Assembly (NCBI GenBank): GCA_963821735.1 | Contig: CAWGFK010000002.1 | Location: forward strand, 1-64,000 | Reading direction: 5' to 3' | Length of the DNA stretch: 64,000 nt | From: Laspinema sp963821735 | Lineage (GTDB): Bacteria > Cyanobacteriota > Cyanobacteriia > Cyanobacteriales > Laspinemataceae | Shown here: positions 46,074 to 56,286 of the stretch, piece after piece | Position numbering within the stretch: position 1 is the first letter of the stretch | How the letters are laid out: every line of letters begins with the position of its first letter | Notes under the pieces: generated by a model | The model's database searches: none | Told to the model about the DNA's origin: nothing | Seen by the model: only the letters and a program-made list of their open reading frames with translations | Program-made: the position numbers and the translations under genes

Positions 46074-48077
46074 ATGAGCGTGACACGCAATTTCATTTTG
46101 AATCCCAAACGTCTGTTTCAGACCTGGAAATTCCCGATCCGTCTGGTGCTCGTGGTGCCCTTTGTCCTGCAAATTTCCGTGGCAGTGGGATTGACGGGTT
46201 GGCTATCCTTGCAAAATGGACAACAAGCAGTTAATGACTTGGCGGCGCAGTTACGTGCTGAAATTGTTGCTCGGATTGAGACCCAGTTGCGGGATTATTT
46301 ACAAGCGCCTCGGATGATTAATCAAATTAATGCCAATGCGATCGAGTTAGGTCACCTGGATTCCCAAGATACAGGCAGTCTAACTCGACAATTTTGGCGG
46401 CAGCGAAACTTAGTCGATCGCATTACAGTTTCGGCGATTTATTTAGGCGGTGCTGATGGGGAATTTATCGGATTAGGGTTTCAAAATAATAACCGATGGG
46501 AAATTGGTCGCGCGGGTCGGTCTACCGGGGGAAATTTTTATAGTTACGCCGTTGACAATTTCGGAAATCCTGGGGAATTATTAGAGTCCGGTAATCCTTA
46601 TGACCCGCGCATTCGTCCTTGGTATGAGAAAGCAGTGCAGGAAAATCAACCGATTTGGAGTGATATTTATGTAGATTTTAAAGACCCCAGGCTGAAAATT
46701 ACCCTGGCACAACCGCTGTATGAAGAGGATGGAAAATTACGCGGGGTCTTAGGGGTAGATTTTGTATTATCCCACATTCGAGAATTTTTAGAAACGATTA
46801 AAATTGGCAAATCTGGACAGACTTTTATTATGGAGCGATCGGGACTGTTGGTGGCGACTTCAGTCCCACAACTTCCCTATCAAATCGAGGGCGATCAAGT
46901 GAATCGAATTGCCGCCGTGGATGTGGAAGATTTTTTAATCCGGGAAAGCGCGAAGTATTTAAAGAGTTATTTTGGAGACTTGGCTCAGATTAAAGCTCCA
47001 AAGCAAGTGGCCTTTAAGATTAAAGGCGACCTCAAATTTGTTCAAGTTGTGCCATTTTTCGAAGGGGAAAACTTGGATTGGTTGATTGTGGTGGTTGTGC
47101 CAGAATCGGATTTTATGGAACGGATTCAGGCAAATACGCGGACCACGATTCACTTATCTTTGGTGGCATTAATTCTAGCCATTGGAGTGGGATTAATGAC
47201 GGCGCGATGGATTACCCATCCCTTGTGGCAACTGAGTCAAGCGAGTATGGCGATCGCCAATGGGGATTTTGAACGCCGGGTTTGGGTCGATCGGTCTGAT
47301 GAATTGGGGACTTTAGCCAAAGCCTTTAATCAGATGAGTGCTCAACTCAAATCCTCTCACGAACAACTGGCAGAATATTCGCGATCGCTAGAACGAAAAG
47401 TCCGCGATCGGACCCAAGAACTCCAAGCCGAACAAGAAAAATCGGAACAATTATTACTCAATATTTTCCCCGCCGCCATTGCCAAACGCTTAAAAGACAA
47501 TCAAACCGCCATCGCCGACTATTTCCCCGATGTCACCATTTTATTTGCCGACATTGTAGGATTTACCACCCTCTCCTGTCGCGTCTCTCCCATCCAATTA
47601 GTCTCATGGCTAAATCACATTTTTTCCACCTTCGATCGCCTTGCGGAAAAACATGGATTAGAAAAAATCAAAACCATCGGCGATGCTTACATGGTTGTCG
47701 GGGGACTCCCCGAACAACGTCCTGACTCTGCCGAGGCGATCGCAGCAATGGCCCTAGAAATGCAGCAAGCTGTCCAAGACTTTTGCATCATGACCGGCCA
47801 AGACTTTCAAATCAGAATCGGCATCAATACCGGACCCGTCGTCGCCGGAGTTATTGGCCTCAAAAAATTTATCTACGACCTTTGGGGAGACACCGTAAAC
47901 GTAGCATCCCGCATGGAATCCTCCGGCCTCCCCAGTAAAATTCAAGTCACCCGCGAAACCTACCATCGCCTAAACCACCAATTCATCTTCCAAAAACGAG
48001 AACCCATCACCATCAAAGGAAAAGGACAAATGATCACCTACTGGCTAATCGATAAAACCCCCAATCCCCCTCCCTAA
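46074..48077 (+). CDS. Membrane adenylate cyclase, dCache-HAMP-class III
   Basis: 667 residues from the ATG at 46074, preferred because AAGGGG lies 8 bp upstream; the frame is open from a TTG at 45990. TM1 is about residues 22-44. An extracytoplasmic dCache sensor follows to about 350 (NFYSYAVDNFGNPGE, WYEKAVQENQPIWSDIYVDF, LGVDFVLSHI). TM2 (SLVALILAIGVGLMTA) leads to HAMP and a coiled coil. The class III domain is complete: Asp493 (LFADIVGFT) and Asp537 (KTIGDAYM) bind metal, Lys533 and Asp602 (YDLWGDTVNVASRME) specify adenine, and Asn609 and Arg613 act in the transition state. It should make cAMP in response to a ligand outside the membrane. Confidence 0.92.
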   Translation: MSVTRNFILNPKRLFQTWKFPIRLVLVVPFVLQISVAVGLTGWLSLQNGQQAVNDLAAQLRAEIVARIETQLRDYLQAPRMINQINANAIELGHLDSQDTGSLTRQFWRQRNLVDRITVSAIYLGGADGEFIGLGFQNNNRWEIGRAGRSTGGNFYSYAVDNFGNPGELLESGNPYDPRIRPWYEKAVQENQPIWSDIYVDFKDPRLKITLAQPLYEEDGKLRGVLGVDFVLSHIREFLETIKIGKSGQTFIMERSGLLVATSVPQLPYQIEGDQVNRIAAVDVEDFLIRESAKYLKSYFGDLAQIKAPKQVAFKIKGDLKFVQVVPFFEGENLDWLIVVVVPESDFMERIQANTRTTIHLSLVALILAIGVGLMTARWITHPLWQLSQASMAIANGDFERRVWVDRSDELGTLAKAFNQMSAQLKSSHEQLAEYSRSLERKVRDRTQELQAEQEKSEQLLLNIFPAAIAKRLKDNQTAIADYFPDVTILFADIVGFTTLSCRVSPIQLVSWLNHIFSTFDRLAEKHGLEKIKTIGDAYMVVGGLPEQRPDSAEAIAAMALEMQQAVQDFCIMTGQDFQIRIGINTGPVVAGVIGLKKFIYDLWGDTVNVASRMESSGLPSKIQVTRETYHRLNHQFIFQKREPITIKGKGQMITYWLIDKTPNPPP

Positions 48078-48131
48078 AATCCCCAAATCCTTCAGTGAAA
48101 ATCCGTGAAATCAGTGGTTTGGTTTATCCGT

Positions 48132-49304
48132 CTACCTCACCAATCCTCCCCGAACTTTCCGTAACGATTCAATCGTGACGATCGCCTGTTGTGCCACTGT
48201 ATCAATCTCCTCCACTGTATTAAATCGCCCGATGCCAAATCGCACCGAAGCAAAGGCCAACTCCGGCGATCGCCCAATCGCCTCCAACACATGAGATGGC
48301 GCAATTTTAGCCGAAGTACAAGCGGAACCCGATGACACCGCCATCACCGATTGCAGTCCCAACAACAACGCTTGACCATCCACTCCCCCCACACTTATAT
48401 TTAAGTTACCCGCTAATCGTTGGGTGGGATGACCATTCAAAAACACTGACTCCAAAGATTGTAATTTTTTCCATAACCGCTGTCGCAATGTCATCAGGCG
48501 ATCGCATTCTGACGCCATTTCTGCCAATCCCAACTCCACCGCTTTAGCAAATCCCACAATCTGAGGCACATACAGTGTCCCCGATCGCAATCCCCGTTCA
48601 TGTCCTCCCCCATGAATCTGAGGCGCAATTTTCACCCGAGGATTACGGCGACGAACATACAGTGCACCCACCCCTTTCGGTCCATAGATTTTATGGGCCG
48701 TTAATGACATTAAATCCACCTGCATCTCCTGCACATCCAGGGGGATTTTGCCAATCGCTTGGGCGGCATCTGTATGAAAAATAATCCCTTTTTCTTTACA
48801 GAGTAACCCAATTTCTGGCAACGGTTGTAAGACGCCAATTTCATTGTTTGCCGCCATTACAGATACCAACACCGTATCCGCACGCAAGGCATTTTCTAAT
48901 TCGGATAAATCTAGCAATCCATCGGGTTTAACCGGCAAATAAGTAATTTCAAATCCCAAAGTTTCCAAGTAGGCACAGGGGTCAAGAACGGCATTATGTT
49001 CCGTTTGAACCGTAATGATATGCCGTCCTTTTTGAAAATAACTTTCCGCCACACCTTTAATGGCTAAATTATTAGCTTCCGTTGCACCACTGGTAAAAAT
49101 AATTTCTTCTGGGGTGGCATGAATGGCCTCAGCTAGGGTCTCTCTAGCTTGTTGAATCGCCGCTTCTGCTTCCCATCCATATTGATGATTGATGCTGGCG
49201 GGATTCCCGAAATAGTCGGTAAAATAAGGCAACATTGCCTGAATCACCCGTTGATCTACCGGGGTGGTGGCATGACAGTCGAGATAAATGGGGCGATCGG
49301 ACAT
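48132..49304 (-). CDS. Cysteine desulfurase (IscS/NifS family)
   Basis: 390 residues from the ATG at 49304. The PLP enzyme takes sulfur from cysteine for Fe-S clusters and other cofactors. The N-terminus is PIYLDCHATTPVDQRV. The family motifs FTSGATEANNLAIKG, TVQTEHNAVLDPC and HTDAAQAIGKIPLDV are present, and the PLP lysine is in LTAHKIYGPKGVGALYVRR. The catalytic Cys lies in SSGSACTSAKIAPSHVLEAIG with the longer group I loop, so this is the IscS/NifS class rather than SufS. No iscU, nifU or suf genes adjoin it. Confidence 0.93.
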   Translation of the reverse strand: MSDRPIYLDCHATTPVDQRVIQAMLPYFTDYFGNPASINHQYGWEAEAAIQQARETLAEAIHATPEEIIFTSGATEANNLAIKGVAESYFQKGRHIITVQTEHNAVLDPCAYLETLGFEITYLPVKPDGLLDLSELENALRADTVLVSVMAANNEIGVLQPLPEIGLLCKEKGIIFHTDAAQAIGKIPLDVQEMQVDLMSLTAHKIYGPKGVGALYVRRRNPRVKIAPQIHGGGHERGLRSGTLYVPQIVGFAKAVELGLAEMASECDRLMTLRQRLWKKLQSLESVFLNGHPTQRLAGNLNISVGGVDGQALLLGLQSVMAVSSGSACTSAKIAPSHVLEAIGRSPELAFASVRFGIGRFNTVEEIDTVAQQAIVTIESLRKVRGGLVR

Positions 49305-49433
49305 AAGCAATATTAGGGGAAAGAGTAGGCTATGGCTTTAGCTTAACTTAAATGAGTCTGAAATTAGAAGTATGGACAGGATTTCTGAATCTATAGCGAG
49401 GCCTAAATCATTCTAACCCTACTGGATGCAGTG

Positions 49434-49476
49434 GGAGCATCTTGCACCCTTCAAGCAATAGGGAGCAAGATGCTCC
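49434..49476. repeat. Short inverted repeat related to the GGGAGCATC family
   Basis: GGAGCATCTTGC (49434-49445) and GCAAGATGCTCC (49465-49476) are exact inverted arms around 19 bp. The first 8 bases match the TIR of the MITE-like element at 32.6 kb. It could serve as a weak hairpin 3' to the convergent-side kinase gene. Confidence 0.6.
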
Positions 49477-49576
49477 TACTCCCTTTTAAACTTATCCATT
49501 TCCTAGAAGATGCGCTATCTATCCAAGTCATCGGTATGATTTTTCGATGTCCCCTCCCTCTCAAATTTCCATTTTC

Positions 49577-50854
49577 TTAATCCGGTTGCTGCAAGGCAAA
49601 ATCTTCAGTCTTGATACCTAGGCGATCGCTCGGTTTAGCAGACTCAATTCGGGTGGGTAATTCAATTTTAAATTCGGTTCCTTTTTGGGGATGAGAAATA
49701 CATTCTATCGTTCCTTGATGTTGCTGCACCACAATTTGATAAACCATTGATAATCCGAGTCCAGTTCCTGAACCGACGGGTTTTGTACTAAAAAATGGGT
49801 CAAAAATTTGGGATTTAATGGATTCGGGAATTCCGGGGCCATTATCGGCAATCCGAATACAAACTCTATTTTCGCTCAAAGTTTCAGTTTCAATGGTCAA
49901 ACAACCGGGATGAGAAGCGGAATAGGCAAGGGAATTTTCTATGGCATCAATGGCATTATTGAGGATTTGCAAAAAAGCTTGATTAATTTGAGCGGCGTAG
50001 GATTCAATGGACGGTAATTTACCATAATTTTTAATCACATGAATCTGTTGATGAGTTTCATTCGATTGCAACCGATGACCTAGAATTAACAATGTATTTT
50101 CCAGGGCTTCATTGATTTGAATGCACTGGAGTCCCGAGCGTTCAAAATGGGTAAATTCTTGAAGAGATAAGACAATTTTGCGAATGCAATCGCTCCCATG
50201 TTGCATGGAACCAATAACTTTCGGTAAATCTTGCAGCATGAAATTCAAATCGATGGATTCGAGTTTATTTTGAATCGCATCACTGGGTTGATTAACTTCT
50301 TGTTGATACAACTGCACTAGGTCAATTAAGTCTTGAGTATAGTCTTGGAGATGACTGAGATTGCTATAAATAAAGGTAACGGGATTGTTGATTTCATGAG
50401 CGACCCCAGCGACGAGTTGACCAATGCTGGACATTTTTTCGCTTTGGATTAATTGAGACTGTGCGCGTTGTAAATCCTTGAGGGTTTTATTCAGGCGTAA
50501 ACCGGCGCGAACCCGGGCCATGAGTTCTTCCGTGTCAATGGGTTTAGAGAGGAAATCATCGGCCCCAGAGTCCAAACCAATCACGCGATCGGTCACCAAT
50601 TCGCGGGCGGTTAAGAGAATAAAAAAGGTACTGGATAAAGCGGGGTTAGCTTTGACGTGCTTGCAGACGGCTAATCCATCGAGTTGGGGCATCATCCAAT
50701 CGCAAATAATTAAATCGGGACGGAGTTGCTCTGCCTGATGGATACCCTCCTTGCCATCGGAGGCGATCGCCACATCATGACCTTCACTTTCGAGCAAGTC
50801 TTGCAAAACAATCTGGACCGTAATATCATCATCAATCGCTAAAATTTTACCCAT
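49577..50854 (-). CDS. Response regulator-histidine kinase hybrid
   Basis: 425 residues. An N-terminal receiver domain (about 1-120) has DDD, LIICDWMMPQLDG with phospho-Asp, TARE and KPID. A linker helix of about 20 residues leads to HisKA (VAGVAHEINNPVTFIYSNLSHLQDY, a bacterial-phytochrome-type H-box with HEINNP) and a HATPase domain (NNAIDAIENS, IADNGPGIPESIKSQIFDPFFSTKPVGSGTGLGLSMVYQIV). It is cytoplasmic with no sensor domain, so it likely receives phosphate on its REC from another kinase. It lies 315 bp downstream of the giant hybrid kinase and on the same strand, so the two may work in one relay. Confidence 0.9.
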   Translation of the reverse strand: MGKILAIDDDITVQIVLQDLLESEGHDVAIASDGKEGIHQAEQLRPDLIICDWMMPQLDGLAVCKHVKANPALSSTFFILLTARELVTDRVIGLDSGADDFLSKPIDTEELMARVRAGLRLNKTLKDLQRAQSQLIQSEKMSSIGQLVAGVAHEINNPVTFIYSNLSHLQDYTQDLIDLVQLYQQEVNQPSDAIQNKLESIDLNFMLQDLPKVIGSMQHGSDCIRKIVLSLQEFTHFERSGLQCIQINEALENTLLILGHRLQSNETHQQIHVIKNYGKLPSIESYAAQINQAFLQILNNAIDAIENSLAYSASHPGCLTIETETLSENRVCIRIADNGPGIPESIKSQIFDPFFSTKPVGSGTGLGLSMVYQIVVQQHQGTIECISHPQKGTEFKIELPTRIESAKPSDRLGIKTEDFALQQPD

Positions 50855-51168
50855 AATCTAGTTATCATTGATAATTTTTTTGCTTAATTTTTTCCCTGGG
50901 TCCTGGAACTCTAAACATACCGTACCCTGATTTTTATTATAATTTAGACCGGCTACTGTTAAAGTATTGGTACTCTGATTGATAACCTGGGGAGGTTCCC
51001 AAAACCTGGACGTTCTGAGCCAGTCTGTGAGGACTAGACATGGGGTTTCTGGTCTTTTGAAGGGGGAGGCTATCCTGGGTAAACCCCTCTGCACAAGAGG
51101 GGCTGATTCACAACTCAACCCCAGTTAAAAAATCGGAGGGGGGTTGGTTAACCGTTTCACCTTTGGAT

Positions 51169-51514
51169 TTAAGGTAACTCGGTTAGATGAGTGTCAATAA
51201 ACTCGCGAACGCGCTGTAATTGAGCTTGCAAGCGAGATAAAAGGGAGTTGGCTTCAGATAAGCGATTGTCCCGAGCGAGAGTGCCTATCTGTTCAGCGAG
51301 GACCGACATCGCTTGCGCGCCGACATTGGCACTGGACCCTTTGAGTCGATGGGATACCCGGTCAACTTTAACACAATCATTGGCTTGAATGGCGGAGGCG
51401 ATCGCCTGGGTATCCGCCGTGGCGGTGGTGGCAAATGCCTCTAATAGGCGGCGCTGGAGTGCTTTTTTGCCGCGAGAGACTTCTTCCAGACGATTCAGGT
51501 TGATTGAGGGGGGG
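51169..51514 (-). pseudogene. HPt domain cut off from the giant hybrid kinase
   Basis: No start codon precedes this frame, so it is easily missed. It reads INLNRLEEVSRGKKALQRRL, LLEAFATTATADTQAIASAI, VDRVSHRLKGSSANVGAQAM and then a helical end to a stop at 51169. HRLKGSSANVGA is the histidine phosphotransfer motif with the phospho-His. It belongs to the C-terminus of the upstream kinase. The join is a run of seven Cs on the coding strand (plus-strand G7 at 51508-51514), where one additional base would restore the frame. Confidence 0.7.
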
Positions 51515-54500
51515 AGTCCGAGGCGATCGCCACGGCAGGATCCGGAGGTAAATCTAAAGTTGAGGAATCCGGTTCTGGGGGTTGACTCAAGGAGTTGATC
51601 GGCTGATTGAGTCGATCAATCCACCGTTCTAAAAGCGTACTCAAGTGATCCAGATGGACAGGTTTGCTGATATAGTCATCCATGCCAGAAGCGAGGCACT
51701 TCTCCCGTTCCGCAGACATGGCATGAGCGGTGAGAGCAATGACAACGGTTTTGTGAGGTTGGGACGGGTCCGAGGAATCGCCATCGGCAGAGGGACCCAG
51801 GGAGCCAGTTGCTTCCCGTTTGCGGATTTCTTGGGTGGTTTGATAGCCATCTAATCCGGGCATTTGACAGTCCATCAAGACAATATCGTAGCGCTTTTGG
51901 CCGAGGCGGGCGATCGCTTCGACACCATTTCCCACACATTCTCCGTGATAGCCTAATGCCTCTAATTGCTGGAGAATCACCTGTTGATTAATCGGGTGGT
52001 CTTCTGCCACTAAAATATTCACCGTGGAACGAGTCCGGGATGCCACTGGGGTTTTGGCGGGTTGAGAAACCGGGGGACTGCCTCCCCCGGATTGATCTTC
52101 CACGGTTTGCGGGCGTAGGACCACGGTCATCAGACTATTCAACAGTTGGGACGATCGCACGGGTTTGACCAGATGTCCTTCTACAAAACTCAACCCTCGT
52201 TCTTGTGAGGATTTGACCAGTGCCAAGGCGCGATCGCGATATTGGAGTGTGGTCATCAAAAATAAGGAAGTTTGTGGGGGAAACGGGGATAATTTTTGGA
52301 TAAATTCTTCAACTAGGGAGGGTTGAAGCTCGTCACTGAGAGTACACTCTGTACAATCATCTTTACAGTCTCCGTTCTCCTGGCGATCGCAGTCAGTTTC
52401 TAAGAGCAAATGGAGGTCAACGATCGCCACTTGATAGGGTTGTCCTGTGGTGGCCGCCTCTTGCAAAGTCTGGGACAACTTGCTATAATTTTCCACTTCA
52501 TCCAGACCCATTCCCCAATCCGCAGCTAGATATCGTAACGATTGACGAGTCGAGGCACTCTGGTGAGCCACCAAGACCTTAACCGAAGTGAACGCGACTG
52601 GCAGCGCACAACGGGGAAGCGAACCGGATACCCGAGTCCCCTGTTTGCGAAACTTGAGTTCAAACCAAAAATTAGAGCCTTGATCGGGGTAACTTTCCAC
52701 CCCGATTTCTCCCCCCATCAGTTCCACCAATTGTTTACAAATCGCCAATCCTAAACCTGTCCCCCCATAACTTCGGGTTGTGGAAGTATCCACCTGAGAA
52801 AAGGATTGAAACAGTTTTTTCTGACGAGGGCTGGAGATACCAATTCCCGTATCTTGCACCGTAAACCGCAGCCAAACTTCTTGCCCTTTTGGATCTAACG
52901 ATTCCTGCTTCATCGACTGATTGACCTGAACAACCACCTCCCCGCGCTCGGTAAATTTAATCCCATTGTTAACCAAATTTAACAGAATCTGACGGAGGCG
53001 GGCGGGGTCTCCGATTAAGTGTTGCGGGACCTTCGGATCAATCCAGACGGCCAATTCTAACTTTTTCTGATGGGCTGGAGCCGCTAACAAATCCACGACT
53101 TCTTCAATACAAGTTGACAGTTGAAAATCTAAAGATTCGAGATTCATTTCTCCGGCTTCCAGCTTAGAAAAGTCCAAAATATCATTGATAACTCGTAACA
53201 AATGTTCCCCACTGATGCGGATGGTTTCAGCACAATCCCGTTGCTGATTAGAAAGTGGGGTTTGCAATAATAAACCCGTCATTCCTAACACCCCATTCAT
53301 GGGGGTCCTAATTTCATGGCTCATGTTGGCGAGAAATTGGGATTTGATTCGGGCTGCTTCTAGGGCAGTTTCCCGAGCTTCCACCAGTTCATTAATATTA
53401 TCGGTGACAATGGCAATTCCTCCAACTTCCCCATTGGGACTGTACCAAGGCTGAATCGCCCAACGCTGAAACAGTTTAGACCCGTCCGCCCGTTCCCAGC
53501 AATCTTCGCTGCAAGAGATAGCTTCTCCCTCTAAAACCCGTTTCAGCAGGGGACTCCATCGCTCAAATAGATCCGGCATCACGTCAAAAAAGTGACATCC
53601 GATCCAGGAAGGAGGGTTGCAGCAGAGATCGCCATTGTAATCACTCAACCACTTCTGAGAATGGGCAATATAGCGCAGATTGCGATCCAGCATTGCCATC
53701 GCCACAGGTGCGCGATTAATGATTTCTCGCAGTTGCAGGCGTTCCTTTTCCAGGGCTTCTTGGTACTGTTTGCGGTGAGTGATATCTTTGTGAGTCCCTA
53801 ATATCCGCCGGATGTTGCCTTGGTGATCCCGTTCTACCACCTTTCCTCGGTCCAGAATCCATTGCCATTCGCCGGTTCGAGTGCGAATCCGGTATTCAAG
53901 TTCAAAAACCGGAACCCCGCCATTGAGATGGTGGTTCCAAGCAGCGATCGCCCGAGGCAAATCATCAGGATGAATCAGTCTGCGCCAGGATTGGACCGGA
54001 TTCTCGGTTTCATTGGGCATCCAGTCGGCGATCGCCCGCCATTTTTTCCCAATAAACAAATCTCCCGTTTCCAGATTCCAATCCCATAATTCCAAATTGC
54101 TGCCTTCGAGGGCTAATTGCAATCGTCGGTTACTTTCCTGAAGGCGATCGAGGCACTTTTGATTTTCGCGATCGCATTGCGACAAGGTTTGTCCCTCGCC
54201 ATCGGCGATCGTCACTTCTACGATATTGGTATAAATACTAAAAATTCCCACAACTGCGCCCCTGTCATCGGGAATGGCATGAGCGCGCAAACAGGCCGTC
54301 TTGCCGGTGCGGTCTTTTTTTTGTAACAAGACTTCTGCACACCAACTATACCCTTTCCGAACACTTTGGCAAATTTCGCGATCCAGTTCGGGAGTGCCAT
54401 ACAGTTGGCAAATCCCTCCGGCTGCATTGATTTCATCACGACTATATCCAAATTGTTCCTGAAATGCTCTATTTTGATAGGTGAGAATCCCGTTGAGGTC

Positions 54501-55676
54501 GGTGATGGCAATGGCATCAGATGCTTCATTGATACCCCGCTCCAGCCACGATTCAGTGGCGATCGGCTCGCGCTCACGATTCACTGGAGTGCGAGTGGGA
54601 ATACTCACCCGAACGCGCTTCGGGTGTTTGGGATGTTTCAGGAACAATCCGGTTGAGGCGTCCTGATCGCCAGATGTCCGATGCGGTTTGCGGATACAGG
54701 ACCGCGATTGTCTGAGTTCGACGGTTAATAACATCGAGGGTTGTAATTGAATCGGTTGTATTCCAGAACAATCCCCAGGATTCGGATCTGATGTTAGACT
54801 CTCCGATGTCAGACTCTCCGATGTCAGACCCTGCGGTTCTGCCGATGTCTGCACCCGGTCCGCTGCGATCGCCCTTCGTCCCTTCCAAATCAAGAATACG
54901 ACTTGATGATAGGAGTCAAAAACAGGTTTGATCGAAAAATTTACCCCCTTCCCCCTGCCGTTGCTATGGTCGAGTTCCAGGCAACTGTGAACGAATTCCC
55001 CTTCCGCCGCTGTCGCGATCGCCTGCTTTAATTGTTCTTGTGTCTCGTTGTTCTGATGGGAAGTTTCCTGGCATTCAGGAGGAGTCCACCCGCGACTGTT
55101 CCAAAAGGGAAGACCCACTTCCTCTTCCATCCCTGAATCACCGCCTCTGTCCCCGAGGGTTTGAATCTCCACAAGGGTTCCCTCGGGTTTAAGCAAGGCG
55201 ATCGCCTCCCAGGGTTCCGGGACCGGGGATGAACCACTCCCCTGAATATCTCCGTTAGACTGTCGGCGATAAGCAGCGATCGCCCGTCCTGCGGTTTGCA
55301 ATGCAGGGATGGACGCCGGACTGACTGGGTTCTGGTGGGGATACTCAAACCCCATCCATCCCAGGCAACAGCCATCGGCAATGGCGGGAATCAGCAGAAT
55401 CGAGGCGATCGGGCGATCGGCAAAAAAAGACTGGTCTGATTCCGGAAGTTCCGCCACCGCCAGAGACATTGCCTGTCCCCCGCAGGCGCTGATCTGCTCT
55501 AAATTCGGTAAATTCGGGACCCTCCCCTCCCTGGGGAAGTTGTCCGCATACCACTGCGATCGTAAACCAGTCCCCCCCCCCATCCCCTGTCCCTGGCGTT
55601 TCCCAGAAGTAGGCACCCGTTGCACCGGACACCTGGGCCAGCCGTTGTAGAATCTCTTGATAGAGTTGAGTTTCAC
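51495..55676 (-). pseudogene. Giant hybrid sensor histidine kinase, central part
   Basis: The conserved frame covers about 1350 residues from the G10 tract at 55572 down to the C7 tract; codons between 55676 and the tract are out of frame. Domains in order: the rest of a GAF-like region (FFADRPIASILLIPAIADGCCLGWMGFEY), low-complexity spacer, PAS (ITDLNGILTYQNRAFQEQFGYS), a second PAS/PAC (WDWNLETGDLFIGKKW), and a third PAS (MLDRNLRYIAHSQKWL). HisKA with FLANMSHEIRTPMNGVLGMTG has its His codon near 53316. HATPase (NLVNNGIKFTERG, GTGLGLAICKQLVELMGG) follows. A degenerate receiver and a canonical receiver (VAEDHPINQQV, VLMDCQMPGLDGYQTTQEIR, KPVHLDHL) complete it. The joined gene would encode about 1,700 residues. 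Confidence 0.85.
55572..55581 (-). repeat. Ten-G homopolymer in the kinase coding strand
   Basis: Ten Cs on the plus strand (ten Gs in mRNA) lie in the middle of the GAF-like region, exactly where the reading frame of the kinase changes. With nine Gs the N-terminal and central parts form one continuous frame; with ten they do not. Confidence 0.9.
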
Positions 55677-56286
55677 TCTCGAAATCTGGGGTTACAGCCA
55701 TCAGTAATTGTTCCTGAATCTCCACCAACGCCCTCAAATAGGATGAACCCGAACTGGGATGATCCAGTTTAGGGTCAGGGTCCCCCTGGTATCCCCCAGA
55801 ACAATCCCGTGGTGACGTCCCGGAACTCTGGTTTGAGCCACCCTTGATCCGGCCAACTTCCCGGGTCAACGGAGGGTTGGTTTGTGCTGGAGTTTCTACC
55901 GCCTGGTGCTGACTCTTGTGGGGATTCGCATGGATCAGACGACCTTCCCATTGCCAGGATTGTTGTTCCTCAATGGCGATCGCCATTGATTGCATCAAGT
56001 CTTTCCAATGGTCTGAATCTAGGCGAAAACTCACCTCAACCCGAACAGGTTTAGACTGTCTTTGGGGATGACCTTCCTGATTTGGCGCGGATGTAGCACG
56101 GTTTTTCCCCTCAAAGGTTCCAGGAAGAGTCTCATCGTCCTGATTCCAGGCGAGATCGAGCAGTTCCAACACAATCCCTGGATTGCGAGTCTCTGTACTC
56201 GGTTGACTAGATTCTATGGATTTAATCGGAGTCAATTGGCGAGTTCTTGAGGATGAGAGTGGGGTGGGTTCTACAGGAATGACCAT
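55572..56286 (-). pseudogene. Giant hybrid sensor histidine kinase, N-terminal part
   Basis: From the ATG at 56286 (MVIPVEPTPLSSSRTRQLTP) the conserved frame holds about 238 residues up to the G10 tract. A polar region with no clear domain (about 1-175) precedes the start of a GAF-like sensor (YLRALVEIQEQLLMAVTPDF, LYQEILQRLAQVSGATGAYFWE). In the given sequence the frame then runs on out of register to a stop at 55345. The sensor's second half is found in the neighbouring frame. Function: N-terminal sensing part of the kinase. No membrane helix is present, so the whole protein would be cytoplasmic. Confidence 0.75.
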
